64,000 bases of DNA from Stenotrophomonas sp. 704A1 (GTDB lineage Bacteria; Pseudomonadota; Gammaproteobacteria; Xanthomonadales; Xanthomonadaceae), in the NCBI RefSeq assembly GCF_030549525.1, contig NZ_CP130831.1, positions 2,753,501-2,817,500 on the forward strand. The letters are read 5' to 3'. This document shows positions 33,577 through 43,028 of this stretch, in pieces; positions within the stretch are counted from its first letter, which is position 1, and each line of letters starts with the position of its first letter. The translations under genes and the position numbers were made by a program. The notes under the pieces were generated by a model. That model was not told the origin of the DNA, searched no databases, and worked only from the letters and a program-made list of their open reading frames with translations.

Positions 33577-34986
33577 ATGCACTGGGCCTGCCTGTTGTTG
33601 CCGCAGCTGGCGCTGGACAGCGTGCTGCGCCAGCTGCCGGATCCGCAGCGGCCGCTGGTGCTGCTGCAGGGGCCGGCACAGCGCCGCGTGCTGCGTGCGG
33701 TCAGCCCGGCCGCGCGGGCAGCGGGCCTGCGCCCGGGCATGCTGCTGTCGGCCGCGCAGGTGCTGGTGCAGGACCTGCATCTGCACGACTACGATCCCAG
33801 GGCCGAACAGCACACCCGGCAGCTGCTGGCCAGCTGGCTGTATGCCATCAGCTCACAGGTCAGCCTGGATTTCCCGCATGCACTGGTGCTGGAAATCGGC
33901 GCCAGCCGCGCCCTGTTCGGTGACTGGCTGCAGATCGAACAGCGCCTGCGCACCGGCCTGCACGAGCTCGGCTTCCGCCATCGGCTGGTGGCCGCGCCCA
34001 ATCCGCACGCCGCGCGCGTGCTGGCCAACGTGCATGATGGCCTCGGCATCGACGCGCAGCGGTTGCCTGCCGCACTGGCGGCACTGCCGCTGGCGCGCAG
34101 CGGCCTGCCCGCCGATGCGGTGACCGTACTCGCCCGTTCCGGCCTGCGCACGCTCGGCGCCGCCTTCGATCTGCCGCGCGACAGCCTGGCCCGGCGCTTC
34201 GCGCCCGAGGTGCTGCAACAGCTGGACGCGCTGCGCGGCCTGTCTGCCGCGCCGCTGCGCTACTACCAGCCCCCGGACCGCTTCGATGCCCGCATCGAAT
34301 TCGAGTACGAGATCGAATCCAGCCAGGCCCTGTTGTTCCCGTTGCGGCGCCTGCTGCAGGATCTGGCCGCGTTCCTGTGCTCACGCGATGGTGGCGTGCA
34401 GGGTTTCGACCTGCATTTCGAACACGACCTGCTGCCGGCCAGCGTCCTGACCATCGGCCTGCTGGCACCCGAGCGCGATGCCGCGCTGCTGTTCGAGATC
34501 GCCCGCAACCGCATGGAAGCCTTCGCCCTGCCCGCCGGCAGCCGTGCGCTGCGCCTGCAGGCCGAACAGTTGCCGCCGTTCGTGCCAGCGGCACGCGACC
34601 TGTTCGATACCCGCCCGGCGCAGGCGATGCCGTGGCCGCAGCTGCGCGAACGCCTGCGCGCACGGCTCGGCGATGACGCCGTGCAACCGCTGGCGGTACA
34701 GGCCGACCATCGCCCCGAGCGCGCCAGTGGCAGCCAGCCACCGGCCAAGCCACCGGCATACTGGCCACTGCGCCCGGGCTGGCTGCTGGACACGCCACAA
34801 CCGCTGCGCGACCCGCGCCTGCGCATCGTCGCCGGGCCGGAACGGATCGAATCCGGCTGGTGGGACCAGGCCGACGCACGCCGCGACTATTACGTGGTGG
34901 AAACCGCGCATGGCCAGCGCGGCTGGGCGTTCCGTGCCCGCAACGACCCGCATGCGCCGTGGATGCTGCACGGCTGGTTCGGTTGA
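33577..34986 (+). CDS. imuB: ImuB, inactive Y-family polymerase-like protein
   Basis: ImuB is the scaffold that links ImuA and DnaE2 to the sliding clamp during mutagenic repair. The 469-residue protein has the Y-family palm and little-finger outline (LLLPQLALDSVLRQ, then LDFPHALVLEIGASRALFG), but the acidic catalytic residues are absent: the first Asp motif is LLLPQLAL and the S-x-D-E motif is LEIGAS. This loss is normal for ImuB. The helix-hairpin-helix-like segment ARSGLRTLGAAFDLPRDSLARRFAPEVL is present. It sits between imuA (9 bp) and dnaE2 (6 bp). Confidence 0.92.
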   Translation: MHWACLLLPQLALDSVLRQLPDPQRPLVLLQGPAQRRVLRAVSPAARAAGLRPGMLLSAAQVLVQDLHLHDYDPRAEQHTRQLLASWLYAISSQVSLDFPHALVLEIGASRALFGDWLQIEQRLRTGLHELGFRHRLVAAPNPHAARVLANVHDGLGIDAQRLPAALAALPLARSGLPADAVTVLARSGLRTLGAAFDLPRDSLARRFAPEVLQQLDALRGLSAAPLRYYQPPDRFDARIEFEYEIESSQALLFPLRRLLQDLAAFLCSRDGGVQGFDLHFEHDLLPASVLTIGLLAPERDAALLFEIARNRMEAFALPAGSRALRLQAEQLPPFVPAARDLFDTRPAQAMPWPQLRERLRARLGDDAVQPLAVQADHRPERASGSQPPAKPPAYWPLRPGWLLDTPQPLRDPRLRIVAGPERIESGWWDQADARRDYYVVETAHGQRGWAFRARNDPHAPWMLHGWFG

Positions 34987-34992
34987 ACCGCC

Positions 34993-37900
34993 ATGCCCAG
35001 CGAACTGCCCGGCTATGCCGAACTGCACTGCCTGTCGGCCTTCAGTTTCCAGCGCGGCGCGTCCATCGCCGAGGAGCTGTTCGCGCGCGCCGCCAGCCAG
35101 GGCTATCGCGCCCTGGCGATCACCGATGAGTGCTCGCTGGCCGGCATCGTGCGTGCCTGGCAGGCGGCGAAGACGCATGGCGTAGCGCTGATTGTCGGCG
35201 CCGAATTCCAGGTCGAGGCTGGGCCGAAACTGGCCCTGCTGTGCACCGACCAGGCCGCCTATGCCGGGCTGTGCCAGCTGATCACCACCTGCCGGCGGCG
35301 CGCGGCCAAGGGCAGCTACCGTTGCCTGCGCGAGGATCTGCATGGTCTTCCCGACGGCCTGTTGTGCCTGTGGCTGGACCGGCAACCGGCGGCCACCGAC
35401 CTGCAGCTGCTGCGCGACGGATTCAACGATCGCCTGTGGCTGGCGGTGGAGCTGCACCACGAGCACGACGACGCGCGCCGCCTGCAGCAGCTGCAGGCCT
35501 TCGGCGAGCGCCACCGGCTGCCGCTGGTGGCCAGTGGTGATGTGCACATGCATGTGCGCCGCCGCCGCGCCCTGCAGGACACCCTGACCGCGATCCGCCA
35601 CCGCTGCAGCGTGGCCGAAGCCGGCTGGCGCCTGTTCCCCAACGGCGAACGCCACCTGCGCCGGCGCACCGCGCTGGCCCGGCTGTACCCGCCCGAACTG
35701 CTGGCCGAGACCCTGCGCATCGCCGAGCGCTGCCGCTTCACCCTGGACCAGCTGCAGTACACCTATCCGCGCGAGCTGGTGCCGGAAGGGCATGACCCGG
35801 ACAGCTGGTTGCGCGTGCTGGTCGAGCGTGGCGTCCCGTGGCGGTGGGAGAACGGCATCGAGCCGGCGCAACGCAGGCAGATCGAGCACGAACTGGCACT
35901 GATCAAGCAGAAGAACTACGCCTCCTACTTCCTCACCGTGCAGGACATCGTGCGCTTCGCCCGCAGCCAGGGCATCCTCTGCCAGGGGCGCGGCTCGGCG
36001 GCCAACTCGGCGGTGTGCTTCGTGCTGGGCGTGACCGAGATCGATCCGGCACGCAGCAACCTGCTGTTCGAGCGCTTCATCTCCGCCGAGCGCGACGAAC
36101 CTCCGGACATCGACATCGACTTCGAGCACGAGCGCCGCGAGGAAGTGCTGCAGTATGTGTTCAACCGCTACGGCCGCGAACGTGCCGCGTTGACTGCAGT
36201 AGCGATCAGCTACCGCGGCCGCAGCGCGATCCGCGACGTGGCCCGTGCGCTGGGCCTGCCGATGGACCAGGTCAACGAACTGGGCGCGGCGATGGACCAC
36301 TGGGGTGGCAACATCCCGCTGCCGGAAACCCTGCGCGAGCGCGGCTTCGATCCGGAGACCCCGCTGATGCGGCGGCTGCTGGCGCTGACCGCCGAACTGA
36401 TCGATTTCCCGCGCCACCTGTCGCAGCATCCCGGCGGTTTCGTGATTTCCGAGCACCCACTGTCGACCCTGGTACCGGTGGAGAACGCGGCGATGGCCGA
36501 CCGTACCGTCATCCAGTGGGACAAGGACGACCTGGATGCCACCGGCCTGATGAAGGTCGACTGCCTGGCGCTGGGCATGCTCACCGCCATCCGCAAATGC
36601 CTGGCGATGCTGCAGCAGCACGGCCTGCACGGTGGTCGCATGGATGCGATCCCCGACGACGACACCCCGACCTACGACATGATCAGCGCCGCCGACACCA
36701 TCGGCGTGTTCCAGATCGAGTCGCGCGCGCAGATGGCGATGCTGCCCCGCATGCAGCCGCGCGAGTTCTATGACCTGGTGATCGAAGTGGCGATCGTGCG
36801 CCCCGGCCCGATCCAGGGCGACATGGTGCATCCCTACCTGGAGCGACGGCGGATCCTGCGCGAACAAGGCCCTGAAGCACTGACCGACCCGGACAATCCG
36901 CTCTACCCACCGCAGCTTGAACGCGTGTTCGCGCGGACGCTGGGCGTACCGCTGTTCCAGGAGCAGGTGATGCAGCTGGCGGTGGATGCGGCCGGCTACA
37001 CCCCCGGCGAAGCCGACGCGCTGCGCCGCTCGATGGCGGCGTGGAAGCGTCGTGGCGGGCTGGAGCCGCATCGCGAGAAGCTGCTGTCGGGCATGTTGAA
37101 GAACGGCTTCAGCCGCGAGTACGGCGAGCACCTGTTCGAGCAGATCAAGGGGTTCGGCGATTACGGTTTCCCGGAAAGCCATGCCGCCAGCTTCGCCCTG
37201 CTCACCTATGCCAGCTGCTGGCTGAAGTGCCATCATCCGGCCGCATTCACCGCCAGCCTGATCAACAGCCAGCCGCTGGGCTTCTACAGCCCCGACCAGC
37301 TGCTGCAGGACGCGCGCCGGCATGGCATCACCGTGCTGCCGGTGGACGTGCGCCATAGCGACTGGGACTGCACGCTGGATTTCAGCAAGGGCGCGGCCGC
37401 GATCCGGCTCGGCCTGCGCCTGATCGATGGCTGCAGCGAAGCGGCCGTGCAGGTCATCCTGCGCGAACGCGCGCGGCGTCCCTTCGACGATGTCGGCGAC
37501 CTGTGCCAGCGCACTGCGCTGGATCGCCGCCAGCAGGGCCTGCTGGCCGATGCCGGCGCATTGCGTGGGCTCAGCGGCCACCGCCACCGTGCGCGCTGGG
37601 ACATTTCCGGCGTGGAGAACCGCCTGCCGTTGTTCGACCCGGCCCGTGCCACGGCCGAAGCCCGCGTGGCATTGCCGCTGCCCAGCGCCTGGGACGACAT
37701 GCAGGCCGATTACCGCAGCACCGGCACCACCCTCGGCCGCCACCCGATGTCGTTCCTGCGCAGCCAGCTGCGCAGCCGCGGCTGCCTGGATGCCGCACAA
37801 CTGGCCCGCCAGCAGCATGGCCGCCGCGTACGCATCGCCGGTCTGGTACGCATGCGCCAGCGCCCGCAGACCGCCAGTGGTGTCACCTTCCTCACCCTGG

Positions 37901-38103
37901 AAGATGAAACCGGCATGGTCAACGCGGTGGTCTGGCGGCACCTGGCCGACCGCCAGCACCGCGTGCTGGTCGATACCCGGCTGATGCAGATCGATGGCCG
38001 CCTGGAACGCGTCGATGGCGTGCAGCATGTCATCGTGCAGCGCATGCTCTGCCTGGATGAACTGCTGCAGGGACTGCGCAGCCACAGCCGTGATTTCCAC
38101 TGA
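34993..38103 (+). CDS. dnaE2: Error-prone DNA polymerase III alpha-type, DnaE2
   Basis: DnaE2 is the catalytic polymerase of the ImuA/ImuB mutasome and copies past damaged bases. At 1036 residues it matches family size. It has the PHP domain ([23 protein letters not shown]), the polymerase core with catalytic acids ([35 protein letters not shown]), a finger region ([31 protein letters not shown]), and a C-terminal OB fold ([37 protein letters not shown]). The first PHP His motif is altered, as usual for DnaE2. It is co-transcribed with imuA and imuB under LexA. Confidence 0.95.
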   Translation: MPSELPGYAELHCLSAFSFQRGASIAEELFARAASQGYRALAITDECSLAGIVRAWQAAKTHGVALIVGAEFQVEAGPKLALLCTDQAAYAGLCQLITTCRRRAAKGSYRCLREDLHGLPDGLLCLWLDRQPAATDLQLLRDGFNDRLWLAVELHHEHDDARRLQQLQAFGERHRLPLVASGDVHMHVRRRRALQDTLTAIRHRCSVAEAGWRLFPNGERHLRRRTALARLYPPELLAETLRIAERCRFTLDQLQYTYPRELVPEGHDPDSWLRVLVERGVPWRWENGIEPAQRRQIEHELALIKQKNYASYFLTVQDIVRFARSQGILCQGRGSAANSAVCFVLGVTEIDPARSNLLFERFISAERDEPPDIDIDFEHERREEVLQYVFNRYGRERAALTAVAISYRGRSAIRDVARALGLPMDQVNELGAAMDHWGGNIPLPETLRERGFDPETPLMRRLLALTAELIDFPRHLSQHPGGFVISEHPLSTLVPVENAAMADRTVIQWDKDDLDATGLMKVDCLALGMLTAIRKCLAMLQQHGLHGGRMDAIPDDDTPTYDMISAADTIGVFQIESRAQMAMLPRMQPREFYDLVIEVAIVRPGPIQGDMVHPYLERRRILREQGPEALTDPDNPLYPPQLERVFARTLGVPLFQEQVMQLAVDAAGYTPGEADALRRSMAAWKRRGGLEPHREKLLSGMLKNGFSREYGEHLFEQIKGFGDYGFPESHAASFALLTYASCWLKCHHPAAFTASLINSQPLGFYSPDQLLQDARRHGITVLPVDVRHSDWDCTLDFSKGAAAIRLGLRLIDGCSEAAVQVILRERARRPFDDVGDLCQRTALDRRQQGLLADAGALRGLSGHRHRARWDISGVENRLPLFDPARATAEARVALPLPSAWDDMQADYRSTGTTLGRHPMSFLRSQLRSRGCLDAAQLARQQHGRRVRIAGLVRMRQRPQTASGVTFLTLEDETGMVNAVVWRHLADRQHRVLVDTRLMQIDGRLERVDGVQHVIVQRMLCLDELLQGLRSHSRDFH

Positions 38104-38184
38104 CGATACACAACGTCACACAGCGCACTGGCTATTGTCCGCCTGCTTCCGCTATCGTCGGCACATCCAAGGAAGGACGATCCA

Positions 38185-38691
38185 ATGCCCCGTGCGCTGC
38201 TGCTGACCACGCTGGTGGTCTCGACCCTTGCCCTGCTTGTTTCCGGCTGGACCGCCTGGAACCTGCATCGCAGCCAATCACCACAGCGCATCATCGAGGC
38301 ACGCGGCCTGGTCATCCACGATGGCAACGGCCAACCGCGGGTGATCCTCGGCGCTCCGGTTCCCGACCCGCTCAGCCAGGGCCGCAGCCAGGGGCCGCGC
38401 GCCACCGCCCTGTCCGGCCTGATCCTGCTCGGTCCGGATGGCTCCGAACGCGGCGGCTACGGTACCAGCGACCGCGGTGGCGAAGCGCTGCTGACCCTGG
38501 ACGATGCCACCGGTACCACCGAAGTGTTCAAGGTTGTCGCCAACCCGGACCGCGGTGCCAGCCTGATGGTCAAGCACCAGAACAACACCGGGGCCATGCT
38601 GACCTCCTGGCAGGGCAAGCCGGAACTGGTGTTCCTCGATGACAGCGGCCAGTCCTACTACGTGCGCCCGGGCGCCAACGCCGCCCCCTGA
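38185..38691 (+). CDS. Membrane-anchored protein of unknown function
   Basis: The 168-residue protein has one N-terminal transmembrane helix (ALLLTTLVVSTLALLVSGWTAW) and a periplasmic-facing beta-rich domain with Gly-rich repeats (IEARGLVIHDGNGQPRVILG, GLILLGPDGSERGGYGT). The middle part resembles repeated short beta hairpins around D-G-N-G and D-x-S-G-Q turns. No family was recognised. AAGGAAGGA lies before the ATG. It is isolated between dnaE2 and a SMAG pair. Confidence 0.75.
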   Translation: MPRALLLTTLVVSTLALLVSGWTAWNLHRSQSPQRIIEARGLVIHDGNGQPRVILGAPVPDPLSQGRSQGPRATALSGLILLGPDGSERGGYGTSDRGGEALLTLDDATGTTEVFKVVANPDRGASLMVKHQNNTGAMLTSWQGKPELVFLDDSGQSYYVRPGANAAP

Positions 38692-38700
38692 TCTGCTTCT

Positions 38701-38762
38701 GCAGCGTCGGGCCCTGCTCGACTGTTCCATCTGCGCGGCAGTCGAGCATGGCTCGACGCTAC
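38701..38762. repeat. SMAG pair, one decayed head and one supplying a stop codon
   Basis: A forward copy with decayed head GCAG (38701-38723) faces a reverse copy with an intact GTAG head (38740-38762, arms CGTCGAGC and GCTCGACT). The TAG of the reverse head (38761-38759) is the stop codon of the MocR gene. Confidence 0.8.
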
Positions 38763-40045
38763 AAACCGCACACCGCCGCCAGGTCATCGGCCAGCTGCCG
38801 CTGCTGCCGTGCACCCAATGCCGCGCAGGTGATGCGCAGGCCATGCGCGGCCGCCGCCACGGCGAAGACTTCACCGCTGCGCACGTGCCAGCCGCGTGCG
38901 GCCAGCGCCAGCACCTGTGGCGTGCTGTCTGCGGTCAGCGGCAACCACAGGTTCAAACCTTCCATCGGCGTCGGTGTCGGCAGCCCGCGCGCCTGCAGCA
39001 GGGCCTGCAAGCCCTGCAACCGCTGCTGGTAGCGCGCGCCAGCCGCAGCGATGCGCTCCCGCTGCGCAGCGGATTCCAGCACGCTGCTGGCCGCATCCTG
39101 CAGCAGATGGCTCACCCAGCCGGTGCCTGCCGCCAGCCGCAGGCGCAGCCGCGCTGCCGTGTGCCCGTCGCAGGCCAGCCAGGCCAGCCGCAGGTCCGGG
39201 CCCAACGACTTGGACAACGAACGCAGCAGCGCCCAGCGCCGCCCGTCCTGCGGCAATACCGAGTGATAAGGCTGCTGTGACAGCAGCGCATAGTGGTCAT
39301 CCACCAGCACCGCCACCTGCGGATGCTCGGCCAGCAGCTGCCGCAGCGCACGCGCACGCGCCGCGTCCAGGCTGGCACCGGTGGGATTGTGCGCGCGCGG
39401 CGTCAGCAGTACCGCACGCGCACCGGCCAGCAATGCCTGGCGCAGCGATTCCACCTGCATGCCGTGGGCGTCCACCGCGACCGGCAAGGGCGCATGCCCG
39501 GCCGCACCAAGCACGTTGAGACTCCCCAGGAAGCAGGGATCCTCCACGGCGATCAGGTCGCCCGGCAGCAGCCACGCCGTCAGCACGCGCTCGATGCCAT
39601 CCACCGCACCATGGGCCAGCTCCAGCGCGTAGTCCGGCGGGCAGTCCGCGTCCAGCGACAACCGTGCCAGCCGCTGCATGCGCCGGTCCACCGTATCGGC
39701 GCCGTACAACCGCGGCGCCGACGCTGCCACACGCAGGGTCGGCAGGCACCGCGGATCGGGGTTGCCGCCGGCCAGATCATGCAGGGCCAGCCCTGGCCGG
39801 CTGCCCTCCCGCGCCATCGCCGGCGGCAGCCCGCGCACCACCGTGCCACGGCGCCCGGCGGTACTGGCCAGGCCCGCCGCATCCAGCCGCTTGTAGGCGG
39901 CCGCTACGGTATTGCGGTTGACCCCCAGCCGCTCGGCCAGATCGCGCACCGGCGGCAACGCACTGCCCGCCGCCAAGCGGCCATCACCGATGCCGCTGCG
40001 GATGCTGTCGAAGATCGCTTCGGCACTGCGCCCCGTGATTTTCAT
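38759..40045 (-). CDS. MocR-type PLP-dependent regulator (PtsJ-like)
   Basis: The 428-residue protein fuses a GntR-type winged helix (residues about 5-70, FDSIRSGIGDGRLAAGSALPPVRDLAERLGVNRNTVAAAYKRL) to a fold-type I aminotransferase domain that binds PLP. PLP contacts are visible: Asn220 (HNPTG), Asp249/Asp250 (LVDDHY), and the Schiff-base Lys279 (SLSKSLGPD). The front closely follows PtsJ of Salmonella, which regulates a pyridoxal kinase gene. It is divergent from the PLP-binding yggS gene, and two direct repeats in the gap fit MocR binding. It likely senses PLP and tunes that operon. Its TAG stop codon is within a SMAG head. Confidence 0.93.
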   Translation of the reverse strand: MKITGRSAEAIFDSIRSGIGDGRLAAGSALPPVRDLAERLGVNRNTVAAAYKRLDAAGLASTAGRRGTVVRGLPPAMAREGSRPGLALHDLAGGNPDPRCLPTLRVAASAPRLYGADTVDRRMQRLARLSLDADCPPDYALELAHGAVDGIERVLTAWLLPGDLIAVEDPCFLGSLNVLGAAGHAPLPVAVDAHGMQVESLRQALLAGARAVLLTPRAHNPTGASLDAARARALRQLLAEHPQVAVLVDDHYALLSQQPYHSVLPQDGRRWALLRSLSKSLGPDLRLAWLACDGHTAARLRLRLAAGTGWVSHLLQDAASSVLESAAQRERIAAAGARYQQRLQGLQALLQARGLPTPTPMEGLNLWLPLTADSTPQVLALAARGWHVRSGEVFAVAAAAHGLRITCAALGARQQRQLADDLAAVCGL

Positions 40046-40046
40046 T

Positions 40047-40081
40047 TTGTCCTATGCCAAACTATTTCTTGTCCTGTGCCA
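40047..40081. promoter_or_regulatory. Two direct repeats between MocR and yggS
   Basis: TTGTCCTATGCCA (40047-40059) and TTGTCCTGTGCCA (40069-40081) differ at one base and start 22 bp apart, two helical turns. MocR-type regulators such as GabR and PdxR bind paired direct repeats. The proximal copy begins 1 bp beyond the regulator's ATG and includes its AGGA ribosome site, so occupancy should also block the regulator itself. Confidence 0.78.
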
Positions 40082-40122
40082 GTGTATCCCACCCTGGCCG
40101 CCCGCATCGGAGGTGCCCCACC

Positions 40123-40896
40123 ATGCCGCTTGCCCCTGCCGACTGGCCCGTCGCCCAGTCCATCGAACAGATCGCCACCAACCTGGCCACGGTGCGCCAG
40201 CGCATCGCCCGCGCCTGCAGCCGCGCCGGCCGGGATCCGGCCAGCGTGCGCCTGCTGCCGGTCAGCAAGACCGTCGATGAAGCCCGCATCCGCATGGCCG
40301 TGGCGGCCGGCTGCAACGTACTCGGCGAGAACAAGGTGCAGGAAGCGCAGCGCAAGGCGCTGGCCATGGCCGACCTTGCCGTGCACTGGTCGGTGATCGG
40401 CCACCTGCAGACCAACAAGGCCCGCGACGTGGCCCGCTTCGCCAGCGAATTCCAGGCGCTGGACAGCCTGCGTGTGGCCGAGGCGCTGCAGCAGCGCCTG
40501 CAGCTGGAAGACCGCAGGCTCGACGTGTTCGTGCAGGTCAATACCTCCGCCGAACCCAGCAAGTACGGCCTGCAACCGGAGGCGGTGGCGGCATTCGTGC
40601 AGCAGCTTCCGGCGTTCGACCGCCTGCGCGTGCGTGGCCTGATGACCCTGGCGGTGTTCACCCCGGACGTGGAGCGCGTGCGCGCCTGCTTCGTGCGCCT
40701 GCGAGTGCTGCGCGACCAGCTGCAGCAGACGGCGCCGGACGGCATCGACCTGTCGCAGCTGTCGATGGGCATGTCCGGCGACTTCGAAGTGGCCATCGAG
40801 GAAGGCGCCACCGTGGTCCGTGTCGGCCAGGCGATCTTCGGCGCGCGCGCCACGCCGGACAGCCTCTACTGGCCCACCGACGGAGCACCGGCATGA
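40123..40896 (+). CDS. yggS: YggS-family PLP homeostasis protein
   Basis: YggS (PLPBP) binds PLP and buffers its level; it has no known enzyme activity. The 257-residue protein has the alanine-racemase-like barrel with Lys49 in LLPVSKT holding PLP, then ENKVQEAQ, HWSVIGHLQTNKA, VNTSAEPSKYGL and LSMGMSGDFEVAIEEGATVVRVG, all family hallmarks. GGAGG lies upstream of the ATG at 40123. It is divergent from the MocR-type PLP regulator, and its stop overlaps the amidotransferase start (ATGA). Confidence 0.95.
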   Translation: MPLAPADWPVAQSIEQIATNLATVRQRIARACSRAGRDPASVRLLPVSKTVDEARIRMAVAAGCNVLGENKVQEAQRKALAMADLAVHWSVIGHLQTNKARDVARFASEFQALDSLRVAEALQQRLQLEDRRLDVFVQVNTSAEPSKYGLQPEAVAAFVQQLPAFDRLRVRGLMTLAVFTPDVERVRACFVRLRVLRDQLQQTAPDGIDLSQLSMGMSGDFEVAIEEGATVVRVGQAIFGARATPDSLYWPTDGAPA

Positions 40897-41606
40897 AGCG
40901 CGCGGTCCTCCTGCAGCATGTCAGCTTCGAAGACCTGGGCACCCTGCAGCCGCTGCTGCTCGGCCAGGGCTGGCAGCTGCAGACGCTGCAGGCCGGCGTC
41001 GATACGCTGGACAGCGCAGAGCAGGCAGACCTGCTGGTGGTGCTCGGCGGGCCGATCAGCGTCAACGATGGCGCGGCCTACCCGTTCCTGGCCGACAGCA
41101 TCGCCCTGCTGCAGCGCCGCCTGCAGCAACAGCGCCCAACGCTGGGCATCTGCCTGGGCGCGCAGCTGATGGCGCGCGCACTTGGCGCGCAGGTCACCCC
41201 GACCGGTGGCAGGGAGATCGGCTTCGCGCCGCTGCTGCTCACCGATGAAGGCCAGCGTTCTCCGCTGCAGGCGTTGCAGGGAATCCCGGTGCTGCACTGG
41301 CACGGCGAGGGCTTCGAACTGCCCGCAGGCGCCCGCCGTCTGGCCAGCACCCCGGCCTGCCGCCACCAGGCCTTCGCCATCGGCAACCATGCGCTCGCAC
41401 TGCAATGCCATCCGGAGCTGGATGCGCGCCAGTTCGAGCGCTGGCTGATCGGCCACACGCTGGAACTGGCCCAGGCCGGCATCGATCCAGCGGATCTGCG
41501 TGCGCAGGCACGGCGCTACGGCGCACCGCTGGCGGCAGCGGCAACGGCGATGTTCCATCACTGGCTGCATGATCTACCGGAGACCCGCCCATGCATTACC
41601 GCCTGA
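40893..41606 (+). CDS. Class I glutamine amidotransferase-like protein
   Basis: The 237-residue protein has a complete class I triad: Cys87 in LGICLGAQ, His173 and Glu175 in QCHPE. The oxyanion LGGPISV and a H-W-H-G-E element are also present. It resembles the YfeJ/GMP-synthase-like stand-alone group, whose acceptor substrates are mostly unknown. It is not PdxT, the glutaminase subunit of PLP synthase. ATGA overlap with yggS indicates coupled translation, and a small gene overlaps its end by 16 bp. The context links it to PLP control, but no direct role is established. Confidence 0.9.
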   Translation: MKRAVLLQHVSFEDLGTLQPLLLGQGWQLQTLQAGVDTLDSAEQADLLVVLGGPISVNDGAAYPFLADSIALLQRRLQQQRPTLGICLGAQLMARALGAQVTPTGGREIGFAPLLLTDEGQRSPLQALQGIPVLHWHGEGFELPAGARRLASTPACRHQAFAIGNHALALQCHPELDARQFERWLIGHTLELAQAGIDPADLRAQARRYGAPLAAAATAMFHHWLHDLPETRPCITA

Positions 41607-41815
41607 CCGTCCAGCGCCACGGCATCCATTGGGGACACTTCGACTGCGACGGTCCCAACGCACTGCAGCACCTGGAAGCGATCGCCGCACGCCTGCCCGC
41701 CGAAGAAGGGTTTCTCGTGCAACGGCAGAAGGGAATCGGTGAACAACGCATCCTGTCCAGCGGCAGCGATGGCCTGCGGGTACTGGCCGCGCAGATCCAG
41801 TATGGCGCGCTCTGA
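41591..41815 (+). CDS. Small protein of unknown function
   Basis: The 74-residue frame overlaps the amidotransferase end by 16 bp and reads with normal codon bias (MHYRLTVQRHGIHWGHFDCD, EGFLVQRQKGIGEQRILSSG). It has no signal, membrane helix or known domain. Position and overlap support translation with its neighbours in the yggS operon. Confidence 0.6.
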   Translation: MHYRLTVQRHGIHWGHFDCDGPNALQHLEAIAARLPAEEGFLVQRQKGIGEQRILSSGSDGLRVLAAQIQYGAL

Positions 41816-41898
41816 CAACGACGGCGCGGGGGCCGGCACTGGCTGCACCTGCGCGCAGCATGCTGGACTGGCGCCGTCACGCAAGTGATAGTCACGCG

Positions 41899-42441
41899 AT
41901 GCTCGACGTACCCGCCAACCTGCGTGACATCGCCCTGGACCTGCAGCAACGCCTGCACCGCATCGGCGAAGGCCAGCCCAGCGAAAGCCACTACCGGTTG
42001 CTGCTGGACGGTGAAACCCTGTGCTTCCCCTACCGCATCTACGTCGATGCCACGCGCCTGGACCGGCTCGCCGCTTCGCTGCAGGGCGAGGCGCGCCTGC
42101 TCTGCCTGTGCCTGGCCACCCGACACCCGGACGGCCATCTGCGCCAGCGCGCCATCGAGGCATTGGCAACGGCATCGCCCCCCTGGGTTCTGGCATTCCA
42201 TCTGGCGCTGCTCGGCGAGTATGTCGAGGAAATCGCCCTGGCCGTCAGCCGGCAGGCGCGGCAGATCGGACTGGCCGCCTATGCGCCGCTGATCCGCGCG
42301 AACCCGGTCTTCTTCGAACGCTGCATGCAGCGCGCCGCGAGTTACTGGAATGCCTATCACCGGCACGCGCATCCCACGCTGCGCACGTTTCCCGCGCACC
42401 GCCTGCTGCTGGAAATGCGACGCGCCAGCCGGGCCGGTTGA
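41899..42441 (+). CDS. Conserved-type protein of unknown function
   Basis: The 180-residue protein is mostly helical, with Arg and His scattered through it and a long hydrophobic segment (PPWVLAFHLALLGEYVEEIALAV). No enzyme motif was recognised. The ATG at 41899 (MLDVPANLRDIALDLQQR) is preferred over the in-frame ATG at 41860, which adds 13 residues; neither has a clear ribosome site. It follows the small gene by 83 bp on the same strand and could be the last gene of the yggS operon. Confidence 0.75.
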   Translation: MLDVPANLRDIALDLQQRLHRIGEGQPSESHYRLLLDGETLCFPYRIYVDATRLDRLAASLQGEARLLCLCLATRHPDGHLRQRAIEALATASPPWVLAFHLALLGEYVEEIALAVSRQARQIGLAAYAPLIRANPVFFERCMQRAASYWNAYHRHAHPTLRTFPAHRLLLEMRRASRAG

Positions 42442-42587
42442 GCGGCCCCTGCGGCCGCGACCGATGCCCGTCCCGCAACAGCATCGATCACGGCCGCACC
42501 GCGCGCCCCGGGCATGCCACCACGCGCTTCCAGGTCGGCGCCGCCAGCGACCACGAGGAAGCCACCCGATGCCACGACCGGGGCGTT

Positions 42588-43028
42588 TCAGCCTTGCGCC
42601 GCGTAGGCTTCGGCCTCGATCTCGAACAGCATGCCGTCCAGTGCCAGGCGTGGCACCGGGATGAGCGTGCAGGTCGGCGCGGGCCGATTGGCCCAGCGCC
42701 GCCGCACTTGCCGCGCGATGATGCCCAGGCGGTCCTCATCATGGTCCACCACCAGTATCCGCAGCCGGGCCACGTCACCCAGTCCGGCATGCGCGGACCG
42801 CAGTGCGGTCTGCAGATTGTCCAGGGCCTGCGAAACCTGCTCCTCGAAGCCCGGCGACAGGTTGCCGTCGTCGTCCTCGCCCCCTTGCCCGGCGATGTGG
42901 ATCACCCGGGCCGGCAGCCGCACCACGGCCACGTGCGAATAGCCGTTCGCGCTCGGATCATGCAGGCCGGGCGGGTCGAACAGCTCCAGCAGGCCATGGC
43001 TGAAGTCCGCGGTGTGCAACAGGTTCAT
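42588..43028 (-). CDS. RidA/YjgF-family protein
   Basis: The 146-residue protein has the RidA layout: GYSHVAVVRLPARVIHIAGQGGEDDDGNL at the front, VSQALDNLQTALRSAHAGLGDVARLRILVVDHDEDR in the middle, then PTCTLIPVPRLALDGMLFEIEAEA. RidA proteins hydrolyse 2-aminoacrylate-type imines. The catalytic Arg that RidA uses is replaced in the conserved P-x-R stretch, so this could be a divergent paralogue. The ATG at 43028 has GAGAG upstream. It is a single gene between the yggS operon and the cation transporter. Confidence 0.85.
   Translation of the reverse strand: MNLLHTADFSHGLLELFDPPGLHDPSANGYSHVAVVRLPARVIHIAGQGGEDDDGNLSPGFEEQVSQALDNLQTALRSAHAGLGDVARLRILVVDHDEDRLGIIARQVRRRWANRPAPTCTLIPVPRLALDGMLFEIEAEAYAAQG

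Noticed and set aside
34381..38100. A 1239-codon open frame on the minus strand opposite imuB and dnaE2
   Set aside because: It runs antisense to strongly conserved polymerase sequence, has Gln/His/Ala-rich composition typical of reverse-strand frames in GC-rich DNA, and shows no domain.
40893..41606. The amidotransferase as PdxT of PLP synthase
   Set aside because: No PdxS partner is present, and the motifs fit the GMP-synthase-like stand-alone group better.
42588..43028. The RidA-family protein as part of the PLP unit
   Set aside because: RidA function (protecting PLP enzymes from aminoacrylate) would fit the theme, but the gene is on the opposite strand and convergent with the yggS operon, with no shared promoter.
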